From positions 85,014,019-85,078,018 of the forward strand of contig OY829327.1 in assembly GCA_963691655.1 (NCBI GenBank): a DNA stretch of 64,000 nucleotides, read 5' to 3'. Source of the stretch: Toxonevra muliebris. Taxonomy: Eukaryota; Arthropoda; Insecta; Diptera; Pallopteridae. Made by a program: the position numbers and the translations under genes. Of the stretch, positions 11,344 to 25,850 are shown piece by piece (the first letter of the stretch is position 1; each line of letters starts with the position of its first letter). Under the pieces are notes generated by a model that searched no databases, had not been told where the DNA came from, and saw only the letters and a list, made by a program, of their open reading frames with translations.

Positions 11344-14300
11344 AAAACAATAAATCAGTAGTTTCAGCATATTAATGTAAAACTCTCTGTTAATTTTTGA
11401 AGTTTCTTTTTTGTCTTCTTGGTTTTTTTTTTTTTGCTATGCGTTTACCTTTTATTTGTTAGAAGTTTTTTTTTTCAAGGATTTCACAATTTCACTTTCC
11501 ACATTATTTACTTTGTAGTTTTTTTTTTTAATGTTGCTCGTGGGGTTTGCTCTGCCTCTTGTTTTTTCACTCTGTTTTGTTCTTGTTGCCGTGCTGCTGC
11601 TCGTTTGTTTCTACACAATTGTTCTTACATGTTCTCATGCATTTTTAATGCTGGCAAGATGAACAGCAATAATAACAACAAATACAAGTACAACTAACTC
11701 TCTTCTCTCACGGCATTTAATATATATTTACACAATCGACACAATTTACCGTTTAACGTGAATATTTCTCTTTCTATGTAATTATAATACAATAATTTGA
11801 ATTTATTTTATATTTGCCATTGTGTTGTGCCGTATTTAATTATACCTTAATTTTAGATTACGACATTTAAACAATTTAATTAAACGTTTTTAATTGTAAC
11901 GTCGTCGTGCTATCGCCCGCCGGCAGCAGCAACAGCAGCAACAATGCAATGAGAGCGAAGAACTTCCTCAACACGTTGCAAATTAATTGATCACATCTCA
12001 AATAAAAATCTCAGTTCAATTAAAAATGCATAATTATACATTTTCATTTGATATCTACCTATGTACATTGATACGATTGTATGAATACGTATATTTTTTT
12101 TAAATATTTGTATGAAACATGCAACAATAAATGGAAATCACACTTTTTCATTGGACTTACTCAATAATAATGAGCACTTGAATTAAGTACATACAATATT
12201 TAATAAAAATAATATGTACTCGTTAAATAATTGTTGCATGTACGAGTATGAGGGTTAAGGTGAATGTTGCCAAAGTATAATGTGCACTAAATGATATTAA
12301 ACTGTTAGAAAGACACATTGTCGAATAATTGAATAGAATAAGTAGTTGTCTCTACTTGAAGTAAAAAGAGGTGCTTAATTTTTATTTAAAAGATTCGATT
12401 CCTTTGATTAATTGATTATGTATATTTTATTTGTGTAAATTTTCTCTCTTTATTGCTAAAATGCATTTATAATTTAAAGTGCTTATTGTTTTGTGCAGTA
12501 AATTTAATTTCTTAAGCAGAAATTTAGAATAAAAACCAGTTAATTGTATAGTATAGTAATAATAAAAATCACTGGGAATAATTGCAACAGTAGTGCAATG
12601 CAGATTTTCTGAGATGAGATTTTCATGATATTTTCAGTTCAGCAAAATAGGATTTAACTTTTCGTCTCCAAAACAAAAAAAAAAAAAAAGACAAAAAGAA
12701 AGCAAACATAAATTTCAACTATTTTGATTCTGCAAATAAACACGAGTTGATAACGAATTGTGAAAAAATGGAAACAAATTAAATAATACCTACTTGGTTA
12801 TCAAAGGCAACGTAATGAAAAATAATCCTTAATGAACAATTTTCCTACGCTCAAATTTATTCTTTGAATTCAGCTCCTACATACATATATAAAGAAATTC
12901 AATACAAAATACATACACACATTTAGTACCTATATATTTTTATCTTAAGTTTGTTTAATAAAAAGTTCATTGATCTTTACTGTAGCAACATATCCTGTTA
13001 ATTTCCTTTCAAAGAAGCTAAGGTTTTTGTTTTTTTTTTGCTTATTTTTTTAATCAGTTCCCCCAAACTTTTCAACAATTTCCGTTTGCTGTTTTTATTT
13101 TTCACATTAAAATTATAAGCACGTTTTTTTTTTAAAGAGAATTTTCGTGTTTGCATATTAATATGCGCCTAAAAATAGATAAAACAAATTAAATTTAAAC
13201 TTTATTCTTTTGGCATAAAGTACGAGTAAATTTTTGTTGTGTGGGTGCATGTGTGTGTTTGTCACACATGCCAGTCAATATATTAAGCTATTTTTGAGAG
13301 AACACTAACTGTGAAAATCTTAGTTCAATTTGACAGATTTATTTGCGAGATTGTCAGTCAACTCAGTTCGGTAGCTTCTAGTACAGACAGTTGTATTTAT
13401 GTAGAGTGTGTGTGTGTGTGTGTGCGTGTAGCATGAAAAGCGTTTTACAAATATATACCTTGAATGAATTAAAATTGAAATCGATTTGTGCTCGTTCATT
13501 TCCTTTTGCTTCATAACATTTTATTATTTCATTTTGTTTTGATATCGTTTCTTTGTTATATGTATTTTATAATTTTAGCTTTTAAGGTTGTTCTTTGTAA
13601 CTTTGTAACTGTCATGTGTTCAGGCTCTTTTTTATCGAAATGCTTTCACTTGTTCATGTTTGTCATAAAAATTTAGAAAAACAAACATTTTATAAAAAAT
13701 ACGCGTTTGAGTTTCAATAGAAAAAGTTTAGATATCATTATAGCAGCATTTGAAAGTGTCACACGCATACTTAGCTAAACATATACATACATTTGAACAC
13801 TTGAATGTATATGGGTATGTGTAATCGTACACTTTCATATTCTATACTCATCGACAACAATTTATTTCATTCAACCATAAAAAGCCATTACAAATTTTTT
13901 CCCGCCAAAGAATGCTTTGTTAAATTGTTCGTTCGCTTGTTCTTCCCATTCACACACACACACATTTGTCTAATTACGGTTGGAGTGTGAGCGTCAAGGG
14001 AAAGAGACGAGCACACTTCTTGCACGTACATAGATATATCAGCAGCAAGGAGATGCATATGTTCTTGATCAACAATCTTCAGGGCTTCATGTTCGACTAT
14101 AGTCAATGGCCTCGTTTTTTTCTGCGGCAAAAAAAAAAGTTATGTTAATATTTTTGTGAAGAGAAATTACGTTAGTATTCCTTATGATTTATTTAATAAT
14201 TATGCTACAAATACAATGACTGACTTTTGTGAAATTAATTAAATATGGAATTCGTTTGCTTTCATATTAAAATGCGCATTTGGTTGATAGAGGAAAAATA

Positions 14301-15382
14301 TCGGTTTTATACAGATTATTCTACTTTACGATATTAAGAACTTTGTATACACATAAGAACGATTTGGCAATGTTTTAATTAATGCGTTTTTCTTACTTTT
14401 GCCACGCACATAAATGCGTGCAACACACTCAATTGTTAGAGCAATGAGAAAGTTTTCTTTTATTGCTGCTACCAGTTAGTTCTTGGCTGAATGTAGTAAA
14501 ACTTGCTTTCATTACTTTATTTCATTAGATAAAATAAAAATATCAAAATTAATAAATATGAAAACAAACGTTCACAAAGCTTTCTTTTTCTTTGTTTTCT
14601 CGTTCCATCAGTTAATTGATCTCTCTTGGCCACTGTAGCTTGTTATGTCGGTTGGGAGATGTCGTAATAATTATGACAGTAAAACGTGCAAAGAATCTAT
14701 TTAATACGCTTCTTTCGAATATACATACATTTATAGAAAATTGTATACTTTTTCCGTCTTTCTCTTTTGTTCTATGACCTCGAAATACGAAAGAGTAGCA
14801 CAGCTAAATAATACAAAAATACTAAAAGTGCTTAACTAAACAAAAAAAAGTTTGTCAAAAATATGACGAAAATGACCTAAATATACATGCCAAAATGAAT
14901 AAATTGTTAGTACCTACCAAAAAATACTTCGATACGCATTATATGCCAATACATATATGTATGAGACAGAAACTAGAAACAGTAACAATAATATCAAAAT
15001 CTAAGGCATCGCCGACCTTCGTCGTTGTTGTCATCGTCACGGTCGTCGTCGTCGTCAGAACAAAGTCAAAAACCCAAAACAAAGACCAGCAGCACACATA
15101 AAAACGACAAAGTCCTTTGCCATTTGTGTAATATCAAATTGCGTTTGTTTTTTGTGAATTGTATCGAGGGACTTTGTGGTATGTTAGGATATATTATAAT
15201 ATTCTTACTACTTACTGCTTTCTTCTGTTTGTTTAGGCCAAAAATATTTATGTGTACTCTGGATTTGATATTTGAGCGGAAAGTTTTATGTGAAATCGTT
15301 ACTATGTATGTATATATATTAGGGGTGATCGAATTGTACGACGAATTTTTTCGAGACATTGGGTACCCCATAGAAAGGTAAT
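11344..15382. other. Gene-poor DNA with one weak exon-like segment
   Basis: Mostly AT-rich sequence with poly(T) runs and a (TG)n tract at 13406-13424. Bases 11900-11960 are locally GC-richer with a CAGCAG/CAACAG run, but no gene structure was found. A possible minus-strand exon at 13978-14121 is described among the findings. Confidence 0.4.
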
Positions 15383-15384
15383 AC

Positions 15385-15899
15385 TATCTTGATCAAAAAG
15401 TTCCCAGAATAAGCACAGTGTAGCGCTCCCATCGTTTCGATTTGAGTTCTGTTTTTTTTTTTTGTTAAGTTGGTACATCTGTTGTTGATATTCCCTTTAA
15501 ATCTTAGCGTCATAGCTTGACATTTGCAAAAGTTACGTAGCCAAGGGTACATCTATCTCTGTGTGTGTTGGCGATTTTTTACAATTTTATTAAATTGTAT
15601 TGTATTAAATTTTGCGTTAAAAACGGCAACGATTCTCTAAAGAAAACGGTCGTTTACTAGTGGCACGAGCGGTTCATGAACGCAGTGGCAGACCATCGAC
15701 ATCGAAATAATGGAAAAATCGCAGGAAGCACTGATGGGCATACCGAATATAAAAAATGTTTCGAGGATTGGATCAAGTGCTGGCATAAGTGTGTTGCAGT
15801 CGATGGAGATTACTTTGAAGGGGACAATATAGATTTAGATGAATAAACTTGTATTTTTAATTTTCTGAATAAGTTCCGGGAACTTTTTGATCAAGGTGG
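15385..15899 (+). mobile_element. Internally deleted mariner element
   Basis: The ends are inverted repeats containing CTTGATCAAAAAGTTCCC, flanked by TA duplications at 15383-15384 and 15900-15901. Only 515 bases remain, while full mariners are about 1.3 kb. Near 15660-15705 a short segment reads ERSGRPSTS, typical of the transposase N-terminal region; it is joined almost directly to a C-terminal segment (about 15750-15846) reading GDYFEGDNIDLDE and a TAA stop. The catalytic core is missing, so this is a non-autonomous deletion derivative. Confidence 0.85.
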
Positions 15900-18800
15900 T
15901 ATATTGGATGTTGATCAACTTAGCCAATGAGTTTATATTAAAAAAAATCAAATTGAGTCCCCCGATTTTTCGATAAAAGTTTCGAAATCATAGTTTAGTT
16001 ACTTAATGTGTTTTTTATATAGAAAATATATTTTTTCAGTTATATTTTTCCGGTACGTTTTGTTACGTTGCGCTACGATCAGGAAGGAGTGGTTGAAATA
16101 AGTCGAAAATTGCGTTACGTCATATGTGAACGGCCCCTTATTCTTTTTATCCACTGTGTGTTTTTCACGGTGTAAATACAATTTCCATTTTAATCTTTCT
16201 TATAAATTTTACCCATAAAAAGGATATTAAAAATGCATACATAATCGTATTGTATAAATCTTGATTTTCATCAAACCAGAAATTAAAATTACAGCAACAA
16301 AAAATGTGAATACCAATTTTTATGGTAAAATAAAGAAAAACATAGAAAATAAAATACCCTACTCCATTTATAAAATCTTCATAAATGGCTGTGTGTTATT
16401 TTGTTTTCGTTGTAGTATAGTAGACCAAACGATACCTCTCAATGCTGCTGCTTATGACAAGATGACGCCAACAGTTCATTCATATATGTATTAATTTGTT
16501 TTTATTATAGAAATATGTTCGAGCGTCTGAAATTTTAATCACATGCACAAAAGTTTGACAGGAAATTTAGAACGAAAAATGTCAATACTTTCACAATTTT
16601 CCTACATAATCAATCAAATTTGGTTAATTTAGTGCTGAAAATTGTTCACTATAAGCTATCAATCATAATAATGCGGTGACATTTGATGTGAACACTAATA
16701 AATATTCAATGATACACCTAAAAATATGCTTTAAATGTGTGTGTGTGTGTATTTGTGTGGAAATGAATCCTTAAATTCCAAGTGTAAACAATTTTTATTA
16801 CACACGCATTGTCAATTGTAAAACCACGTTTTTATTTTAAACTCGATACCATGCAGAAATAAAAACAGTGCATCATACAGCTTGATTGTTATTGTTGTCT
16901 ATACGCCTTACATGTTTTGACTTTATGCAAGTGCGCAAAGCAGAGCATGCTCGCAACAGAGTCTGCCAGCCACCTGTGTGCAGTTAAAAAAGCTGCAAAA
17001 TAAAAAGAAATATCATAGTTACTGCCGCAGCCATTGCCATAGTAGTAGCTGATTTAAAAATAATACTCTAAAGCTTTAACGGGTTGATTACATGCTGTCA
17101 CCGCTAACGTCGCTGTTGATGCAGCTACTACACTATTTTCAAACAAGAGTGTAATCCCTGCGTTTACAAAACTGAACAACAATAAGAAAATCATATACGA
17201 ATACATGAAGCGAAAGAGAGAGAGAGGATGCTTTCTCCCTTGAATGAAAGAGAGTATGTAAGAAAAGGTAGTTGTTGTGGGCGCTCTCATTACTCTTACC
17301 ATCAAAGTTCCAATAAAAGCTTTCAATTCACGTCCATGAATTAAACTTGTTCGCTCACTACAATTAAATACAAAAATGAAATTTATGTTTGTCTTTTTGT
17401 TTTACTCAATGTATGTGTGGGTCTGTCTGTTGTTCTGTTTGCCTGTCCTCCTTTCTTGAGCGAACGCATCGTTCTCATCAACTGTCATTAATTTGTCAAA
17501 CCGTCTTTAATGCTTTTTTGAGTGTTTGGCATTTCAAATACAACGAATTTCTTTTTTTTTTTTTGCTTGACATGTGTCATTGCTGCTGCTGTTTATTTAC
17601 CTGCTTCTGTTTCTATTTCATTTGCGCTTGCTTTACTGTTATTATTTTTAATGTGTGCGCATATACGCAGAAAAGTATGCTAAATATTTTAATTATTTTT
17701 TCGTATACATTTCTGCGTTAGGAATTTTCCTAAATTCTTTACTATTGAACCAAACATGTATTTCAGTTTTTGTGTTATTATTGTAATATATATATGTATT
17801 TGTATACATACGCATTTATTTTATTTCTTCTGTGGCCTTCCTGTCACACACACACACTGATTTTGTTCGGCATATTTTTTTTATGTTTGTTAGGCAAAAA
17901 TGTTTTTCTGTCATGTTTGTATTTTTATGCATATTTGATTAGGGTTACCATTGCTATTTAAGACTCATTTAATGCGTTTAAACCTTTCAAGCTTCTGTGA
18001 AAATTGCTCGTTAAGTGAGTGTTAATTGAATATTTTTCATATTTTAGTGTTGGTTCGAAGCTTTTTTTATGTTGCTAATTTATTGCTGCTTTTGGTATCA
18101 TTTAATGTTAAAAGTCGTAAAACAAAGCTTAAGCAACAAGTGAAGTTGAACAAAATTAATATGAAATACCTCAAAAGCAAAGAAATATTAAATAGTTGTT
18201 AAACTAAAATTGATATTATGTTTAAAGGCAAAATTGGTGATTGACACATGATATGGTTAAGTACTCCTTGCATAAAGTGTTTTCATTAAATTTAATTCTC
18301 TTTTAACATTCCTTTCTCGTATGTCTTTCAGTCCACTTACTTATTGTCACATTCAAGCAATTTAGACTACGTTGATCAATTATTTCATTAACCACACTTT
18401 CTGACGCATTATTTTCACACCCACACACACATGCACCTACTCGCATTAAAAATTGCTTATTCAACCATTTTTCCGAAAATCCTCATCATCGGCAACAACA
18501 ACGGCACAATAAGCGAAAGTAGGAACTTAAAAATCTTTGTTGCACAATTCCGCGCTTAGTGCTTAGTGTTTTCTTACAGTATGCTTAAAATGAATGTGAC
18601 ATGGTGCGGACACACTAATGCTCTACCTCGCTCTGCCCTTATTATTTAACTATGTGCTAACCCAGTGCAAAGATATGGTTGTTGTTGTTTCGTCGTTACT
18701 ATTAACTCGCGTAAGTTTTTTTTCGTAAGCTATATGCAAGTATTTTTTCATTTATACAAATCCATAGATATGTATGCACTTGTACTCACAAGAACGTACA

Positions 18801-19225
18801 TATACACATAACATGTTTGACCTTGAAATTTGTACACAATTTTGTGGGTGTCTCCACCGACACCACCAGCATTACCAAAACACAAAGCAGCCTTCTATGC
18901 GAATCTGGAACTGCATGTGCCTGCCTGCCTGCCTGCTTTATTGTATGCTATGTACCTACTTTAAGTGAAGGTATACATTCGAAAGTAATAGTTACATACA
19001 TCATGCCGCACCACCCTGTATATGTATCGGCCGATGAAATAGAGAAAAGTAGCTAAAATTATAACATTTGCAAACGAAACATTTTTTTCCTTCTAATATT
19101 TTTTTATTCTTTTTTTTTTTTGCATTTTTTTATATTTTCTTCTTTTCATCTTTGCAAAAAAAAAACACAAAAAGAAGCAGAATGAGAAATCTGTTCTATC
19201 TTTTTGATTTTTGTTGTTCGCTGTA

Positions 19226-19228
<3 letters not shown>

Positions 19229-19260
<32 letters not shown>
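19229..19260. repeat. (GT)16 microsatellite
   Basis: Perfect dinucleotide run; a second (GT)13 run lies at 19569-19594 and a shorter one at 21281-21296. Confidence 0.95.
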
Positions 19261-19264
<4 letters not shown>

Positions 19265-19563
19265 TTGTGTGTGTATCTCGTTGAATGCGGGGTTAGGGGT
19301 GGGGTGCTGCTTACATTTTTTTCTTCTCACATTTTTCCTCCTACTTGATTTTATTTTACTAAGTTTTTATATAGCAATTTTTGCTTGCAGCTAAAGTCAA
19401 ATTGTGCGCTCACGTGCGTGTATATGCCCATATAAATTTGTGTGAGTTTAGTATTTTTTATATTTATTTTTCATGATTTTAGTCATTCTTAAATTTGTTG
19501 TCTTTTTATTTTGTTATTTTGCTAATTGAATTTTAAGGTTTTTTATTTATTTATTCACTTACA

Positions 19564-19568
<5 letters not shown>

Positions 19569-19594
<26 letters not shown>
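19569..19594. repeat. (GT)13 microsatellite
   Basis: Perfect dinucleotide run in AT-rich non-coding DNA. Confidence 0.95.
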
Positions 19595-22500
19595 ATTTCT
19601 TTACTTTTTATCTAATTTTGTTACTAAACTTACTCGCATTGTATTGTGTGCTTAGAGAACATGTATTCTCTTGACTCGACAACTTTTTTTTTTATTAATT
19701 TAATTGAGATATTTATTATTTTCAATTGCAATACTGGCAGACAAATTCATTATTTCATTATCACCATATCATTTAAGAAAGAGGTGTAATTGTTCTGGCA
19801 ATAACTAGTTAAGCAAATCTTCCATACTCCAAAACGTAAATATTTCTTTCCAAATCAATCAAATCATTTTCCTTTCACTCTGGCAGCATAACGCATTATT
19901 CATTCTTCAGTCATCCACATAAGATTGCACAGAGGAGTACTAAAATTCAATTGATTTGGATGGCATATGATCATTTGGCTCAACAAAAATGGTTGTGATA
20001 TTAACGCTGTTAAATGTAGTTTCTTTTATGCCATTTATTTTGCCTTAACTATCATTTAAAAGTGGGTGCTGTTCCAGGTCTCTTGCCTGCATATATTGAT
20101 AACTCATGCGTTTATTTTTGGCGCATAGAAAGTAATTGTATTACATTTAAAATGTATAAAATATATATTCCCTACTCATTCATCCCCTAAGCTTTTCTTT
20201 TTGTATAGTTTTGTATCGCTTTATCGCTTGTGCACCTGACATCTGTACTCAATTGAAAAAGATAATTGTTATATATTTTAAAATTAATTTTATTATTGTA
20301 AGTTTAAACACACTGCAATTATTTTTGCATAATCTTTTGTGCTATGCACGCAAATTGCATATGCAAGTTTGACTTTTGATTATTTCGAAAATAAGAGACA
20401 GCAAAAGTTAAGAAAAAAAAAATAAATTAAAAAAAAAAATACTGTACGTAAATAAAAATCCAAATGTTTTATACTTATATTTTTTCTGTTTTTTATTTTT
20501 CTATTTATTTTATTTATTTTGCCTACCGTTTCAAAATATAGTAAGCTCTATGCGTTATATCACAGCTAAACACCATTAATTTTGTTTGTAAACTTTTTTG
20601 TTGGTGTTGTTGCTGTTGACGTTCACGTTTACGTTGCCGTTGTGTTGTTGACTTGATGCTGTCGTTCTGGCTGTTGTTTTTGTTGGCTTTGTAACGGTAT
20701 AGTTAATAAATACACGTATTGTGATGAATGTTGTTTCTATATACCTACATTCAGACATACATAAATATGTCTAAAGTATACGTTTATATAAAATATGGCC
20801 TGTTGCCTCTTGATAATATAAGTATGTACATATAGCATCAATATTTGTCGTAATATTTTCACATAAGGGTTCTGCAGTTTTGGTAAAGTAATGTGTGAGA
20901 GAGTTTTAAATCATTTTGGAAGAATTTCTTTTGTTCGTGTTTTTAATTATATTAATATATTTTTCTTTTTAAATAGACTTTATTGTTGTAGTAAATCGTT
21001 GGGTTTTATTTCACTTGAGTTTTTATTAAAAATTTATTTCACGTTTTGCTTTGTTTTACTAAATTATGCACTTTTACACATTTACATATTTTTCTCAAAA
21101 ATTTTGTTTTTATTTATTTTAGAATATCAATTTTATTCTAGCAACACTTTCTTTCATTCGCTCTCTTTATCACTCTCCCAAAATGCAACAGTGTTCACTT
21201 TAGCAACATGCTGCCCAACTTTTGTATATAACTGAATGTTGAGTATAATCTGACTGTTGTTGGTGTTTTCGTGTGTATATGTGTGTGTGTGTGTGTATAA
21301 AAAAAATATAGCTAGGAACTTTTTGACATGCTTGTGCCTTTTGGCATAACTTCGAAATAAAACCAAACCACCAAAAACATTACATTTTTTTGTTGCTTGT
21401 TCTTTTTGCGCTGCTACTGCTGTTTTCACACGAAGTATGTACTTCTTCTACTTTTGCTTCAACATTTTTTGACATATGTTAACGTTAATTTTACGTGCGT
21501 TTGTTCAAATCGAATTTCTTAAATGGAACAAATATAATTGTGAAACAATGCAAACGTTTTAGCATTATTGTTGTAAAATTTTCTGTGATTCCCTTTTTGC
21601 TTGCTATAACTTTAATATATTCGCATTTTGCGCACACTACAACAACATCGAGTGAAATAAACTTTTCCCCTCTCCACAGTTCCAATACTCGGTACAAGCA
21701 CAAATTTGTAAAACATATTTCAATATTCGGCGAAACTTTTTCTTTGCATTCATTACATTGTATATCTCCGAGAACACTTAAATCTTGCTTACAAAACACT
21801 TTCTAATTATTTTTCGCAACTATTTTTTTTTAAATAATTTTTTCTTGGTAGTGAAATAATCAGAATTGTGTGTTAACGTTAATAAAAAATGCTAAAAATT
21901 AAAAAATCTTAACAAAAAAATTTATTTTTTCTGCGTTTTCTTGTTGTTTGTCCTCCGTCCGCACTGTTGGACAATTCGTTTGCAAATGTTCGTAGCTCGT
22001 GCGCTTCATTTTCACTTTCGCCCTTGCACAACGAAAAGATGAAAAGCTTTTGCGTACAAAATTTTTCTCTGTATACTATTGTGAGCGTAAGAGCAGGTCA
22101 GCGTGAGCGTGAGAAATGTTTGTTTGTTTCTTTAGTTGAAGCTTCGTGCTAATCATCCTTCGTGTTATTCGTGTGTAGTCGTATCTGTGGCTTCGCTTTA
22201 CAAGGTCTACTCGTGCATATCTCAGAGTCAATGCCAACGCTAGAGCCTATACTGAAGCAGTGTATTAATTGTTGTTGCTTGAAAAAATAGCAACTACTAC
22301 GACGACAATGACAATGACAATCATTCACTTGCGAGGGGAGTGCGCTTGTTAGCTTAATGCAAATATACAGTTCTTGTTCTTATTGTTGTTGCTGCTGTTT
22401 CCACTCTCTTTCGACTTTTTCAATTCGATACGATTTAAATTATGAATTTCTCTTCCATTTTTTCGTGTATCTTTTTTTTATATACATTTTTCGGTTATTT

Positions 22501-25500
22501 ACTACGTTTATCTGTCCAGTTAACAGTCGTATTTGCTTTCATTTCAATGACTAAATTTAGAGTGCGCAGCAGCATTTGATGACGCACACACTTTTATGAT
22601 TGCAATGGCATCAAAATTTCGTTGGAATTCAAAGTAATTACAGTAGAGGTCATTGCAGAACGACGATAATGACAGGAACAACCATTCCTGAATTTAGTTT
22701 CCTACTACAAATTACACACCGATTCCGTATTCATTATTCCACAAACCATTTGTGTTCTAAATTTGTTTTTTTTTTTTGAAAACGGCAAAGGAAGGGAAAC
22801 ATTTCCCTACAGCAAACACAGTTCTTTAAAATTCTAAATTTTAGGCTTGACTTCTTTAAACTAAGTACAAACATTTTGAAAGATGTGGTCAGCAAGTAAA
22901 TTTTTTAAGAACCTTATAACATTCGCCTTTACTGTACACACTCTGCGATTAAGTGAGAAAGTAAGAAAAGATGCAATAAGTCGATGAAATACGAAGCAGT
23001 ATCAGCTTTTTTTTCCCCCCTCTTACAAATCGGCTAGCAACATTATAAATTCCGTTGAAATAATTTTTGCTCCCATATTTTCGTTTTGTTTTTTTTTTGT
23101 CGTCAACTCTTATCTTTTAGATACGCATACATAGGCAATCGCATACATACATATCTAAATAGTACATATATACATGTGAATGCTTGATATCCTTGCAAAA
23201 GTAGTAGAAAATAGCTTTAGTTTGGTATTGTTGTTGGTGCTGCTGCTTTCTCTTCTTTGACCTTTGATTAATTTTAGCTTTTGGTATTGCGAAAAGAAAG
23301 AAAAACTTTTCTTAAAAGATTAAATAATATTCGAACTTTTTTTTCCAAACATGTGTGTTTGTTTGAATACTTATATATGTATGTGTGTGTGTTTACCTAC
23401 ACACTTAGGCAAGTATGGTGCGCGTTTGAGTACGTCTTAAGAAATATTTGAGCATATGTGGTTATTTGGGTCGTTTGGCTCGTTGTTATTTGGGTCGTTG
23501 GCACTCAAACATACACACACATAGATATTAATTTCAGAAAAAAGCACTCAACAGTTTATTTATTTTTGTTTTTTTTTTTATAAGTGAATGAGCGAGGGTG
23601 AAAAAACACGAAGATTGATTACGAATTAAAGTTAATACGCTAGGAAAACCCTTTCGATATTTTGCTTGTGTTTGTATTTGTATTTGCTTTTCTCTTTAAT
23701 TAAAGTAATTATGTTTTATTTATTTAACAATTTGATTTCACAACTCCTGATTAGAAAATTAAATAAAAATGTGTAGAATTTTCAAATAAGCGCAGGGTAA
23801 AGAGTTTTTATCAAATTTGTAATTGCCAAAAAAAGTTGTACATGGCAAATGACACTCAATGGTAATCTTTGATGATATTTAACTTGAGTCTTAAGTTTAA
23901 TTAGTGGTTAATGAAACTGTCATCATTGGTCGTAAAGTGATTGCTCTAGCAGCTCTCGAAATTGATTTCACAACATTCTGAAATAAAAGACGGGAAGCTC
24001 CTCTACTTTGAACTTAATTTTAAATTAAAACTATGTTAGCAACTAGCCACTTGCAGCTGTAAAGTAACTCAACTAACTCTTTGTTGCGCTTTAGTTTTGT
24101 TAATATATATTATTGCCGTTCAAATGAAGTCATCATATTTAAATTGATGTTAGACACACGCCAGTCCGAGCACTCTATTTATAAGCCAATTCAATTGCTC
24201 TCCAAACCATGAATGATGAAGTGAAGTGCGGCAGAGATGAGTTTCCACCGCAAGTAGTGGCAAGTAGTAAGTGCAATTAACTTTTCCTATAACGATTTTT
24301 AACTGCGATTTGCCGTTTTCCATTGCTTTGTTTTTAGTTTTTGCTTTATTATTACATTATTCAGTGATTTTGTCTCACTCGCTCGTTCGCTTCCACTTCA
24401 TTTCCCTCCCTCACAGTCGATGCTCGTTTAATAATGATGATGATTATGAAGTAAAATGATATGATGTGGATATATTTTTATTATTGTGAATGACTCAATG
24501 TATCGTGTCGTGGTAGCAGCACCACACAAATGACGTTTGCCCTAGTGACATAAACAAATGAGTGCACAATCCCACAAACACACACATATACACACATCTA
24601 AAAACATTTATACAATTAATATTTATTATATAGAACTGCGACGTCTGCTCAGCAAGCATCGTCGTCCATGACCACCACATCACATCACATCTCTCTATAA
24701 ATATTTTATATTTCTTTGCATATTAATGCTCATTTTCAAAGCAAACAACCACTCTGCCCTCTCTTTCTCTCTCTCAGTTTTTCGCCTACTAACCGACCTC
24801 TCTCCTAACCTACATAACCCTACCTTTTGATGTGTATGTGATCCATCAATTGTGTAAACAAGTAAACAAAATGTTTTGTGGAGAACGAGCGAGTGGTAAG
24901 CGACTGAGGAAAATGAGCTCTAGCGCGCCGAAACATTGCAAAAATAAAACGTAAATATTTTTGTTTTGAGAGAAAATTGAATTGAATTAAAATTTTGCGC
25001 TGTTTTTAGTTTTGTTTAAAAATTGCATAAGGTAGGTAGCATTGTTTGGTTCCAGAGGTGAGGGATGAGGGCTGATGACTAGAAAATCAAGATGAGGAAA
25101 ATTCGCAAATTGTTTGCGGTTTATTGTGTGCTATGTCGATGGGAAATCAAAACTTTTTTTTAGCTTACTCATTGCGTAAAGTTGCAGATCTGATCAAAGA
25201 AGATTAATCGGTATTTTTTATTTATAAATCAAAATAAATATTCCGAAATATTTGCAATAACACTGATTAGCATAATCACTTTGATTTTTGCCTGTGATAT
25301 TTCTGTCATTTCCAGTTGACATTTGTGTATTGATTTCAAAACTAAAGATTGATTTTCGCCATCAGCCAGGGGTTACATGTCAAATTACGAAAACCTCCTT
25401 TTTTTCTAGTCATTTAACTATAACTTCTAATTAATTATTAAAATTAATAGGGTTTAAATGAACAATGATGCCAGAAGAATGTCAAAAAGTTCATAGAACA

Positions 25501-25850
25501 AGCAGATCAGACGATCGTTTCGGAACCCGCTACGGTTCCTCATCAGTGATCTTTGTGATTGAACCCTCATTTCAACAATCTATATAAGTGAAAATACTGT
25601 AAAGTAAATGAGAATTACAAGGACAGTTATTTTCACTAAATAGTATTATTGAAAGGAACTACCATTTCCGTTCTGTATATTTATTGCCATTCTTCTTTGA
25701 CACTTGTATTACATATTGGTCAGATTTTCTGACATCAGATATGAACCGTGTCTCATTTAATCAAAGCTAAACATTTCTGAAGTGACCTACATATAGGACA
25801 ATGGGCATATCTGAGTTATTTTTCAAAATGTATAATGTTATAAAATATAA

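Larger units (their letters stand above)
15902..25850. other. Long gene-poor stretch, microsatellites only
   Basis: No exon with domain or convincing splice structure was recognised in nearly 10 kb. It contains the microsatellites annotated separately, many T runs, CTGC repeats near 18920-18935 and AT-rich filler. It is probably intronic to Npl4 (plus) and/or the TRIM gene (minus). Regulatory elements may be present but cannot be recognised by eye. Confidence 0.4.

Noticed and set aside
19068..19394. 108-codon Phe/Val-rich frame
   Set aside because: It is produced by poly(T) runs and the (GT)16 microsatellite; no domain or splice context.
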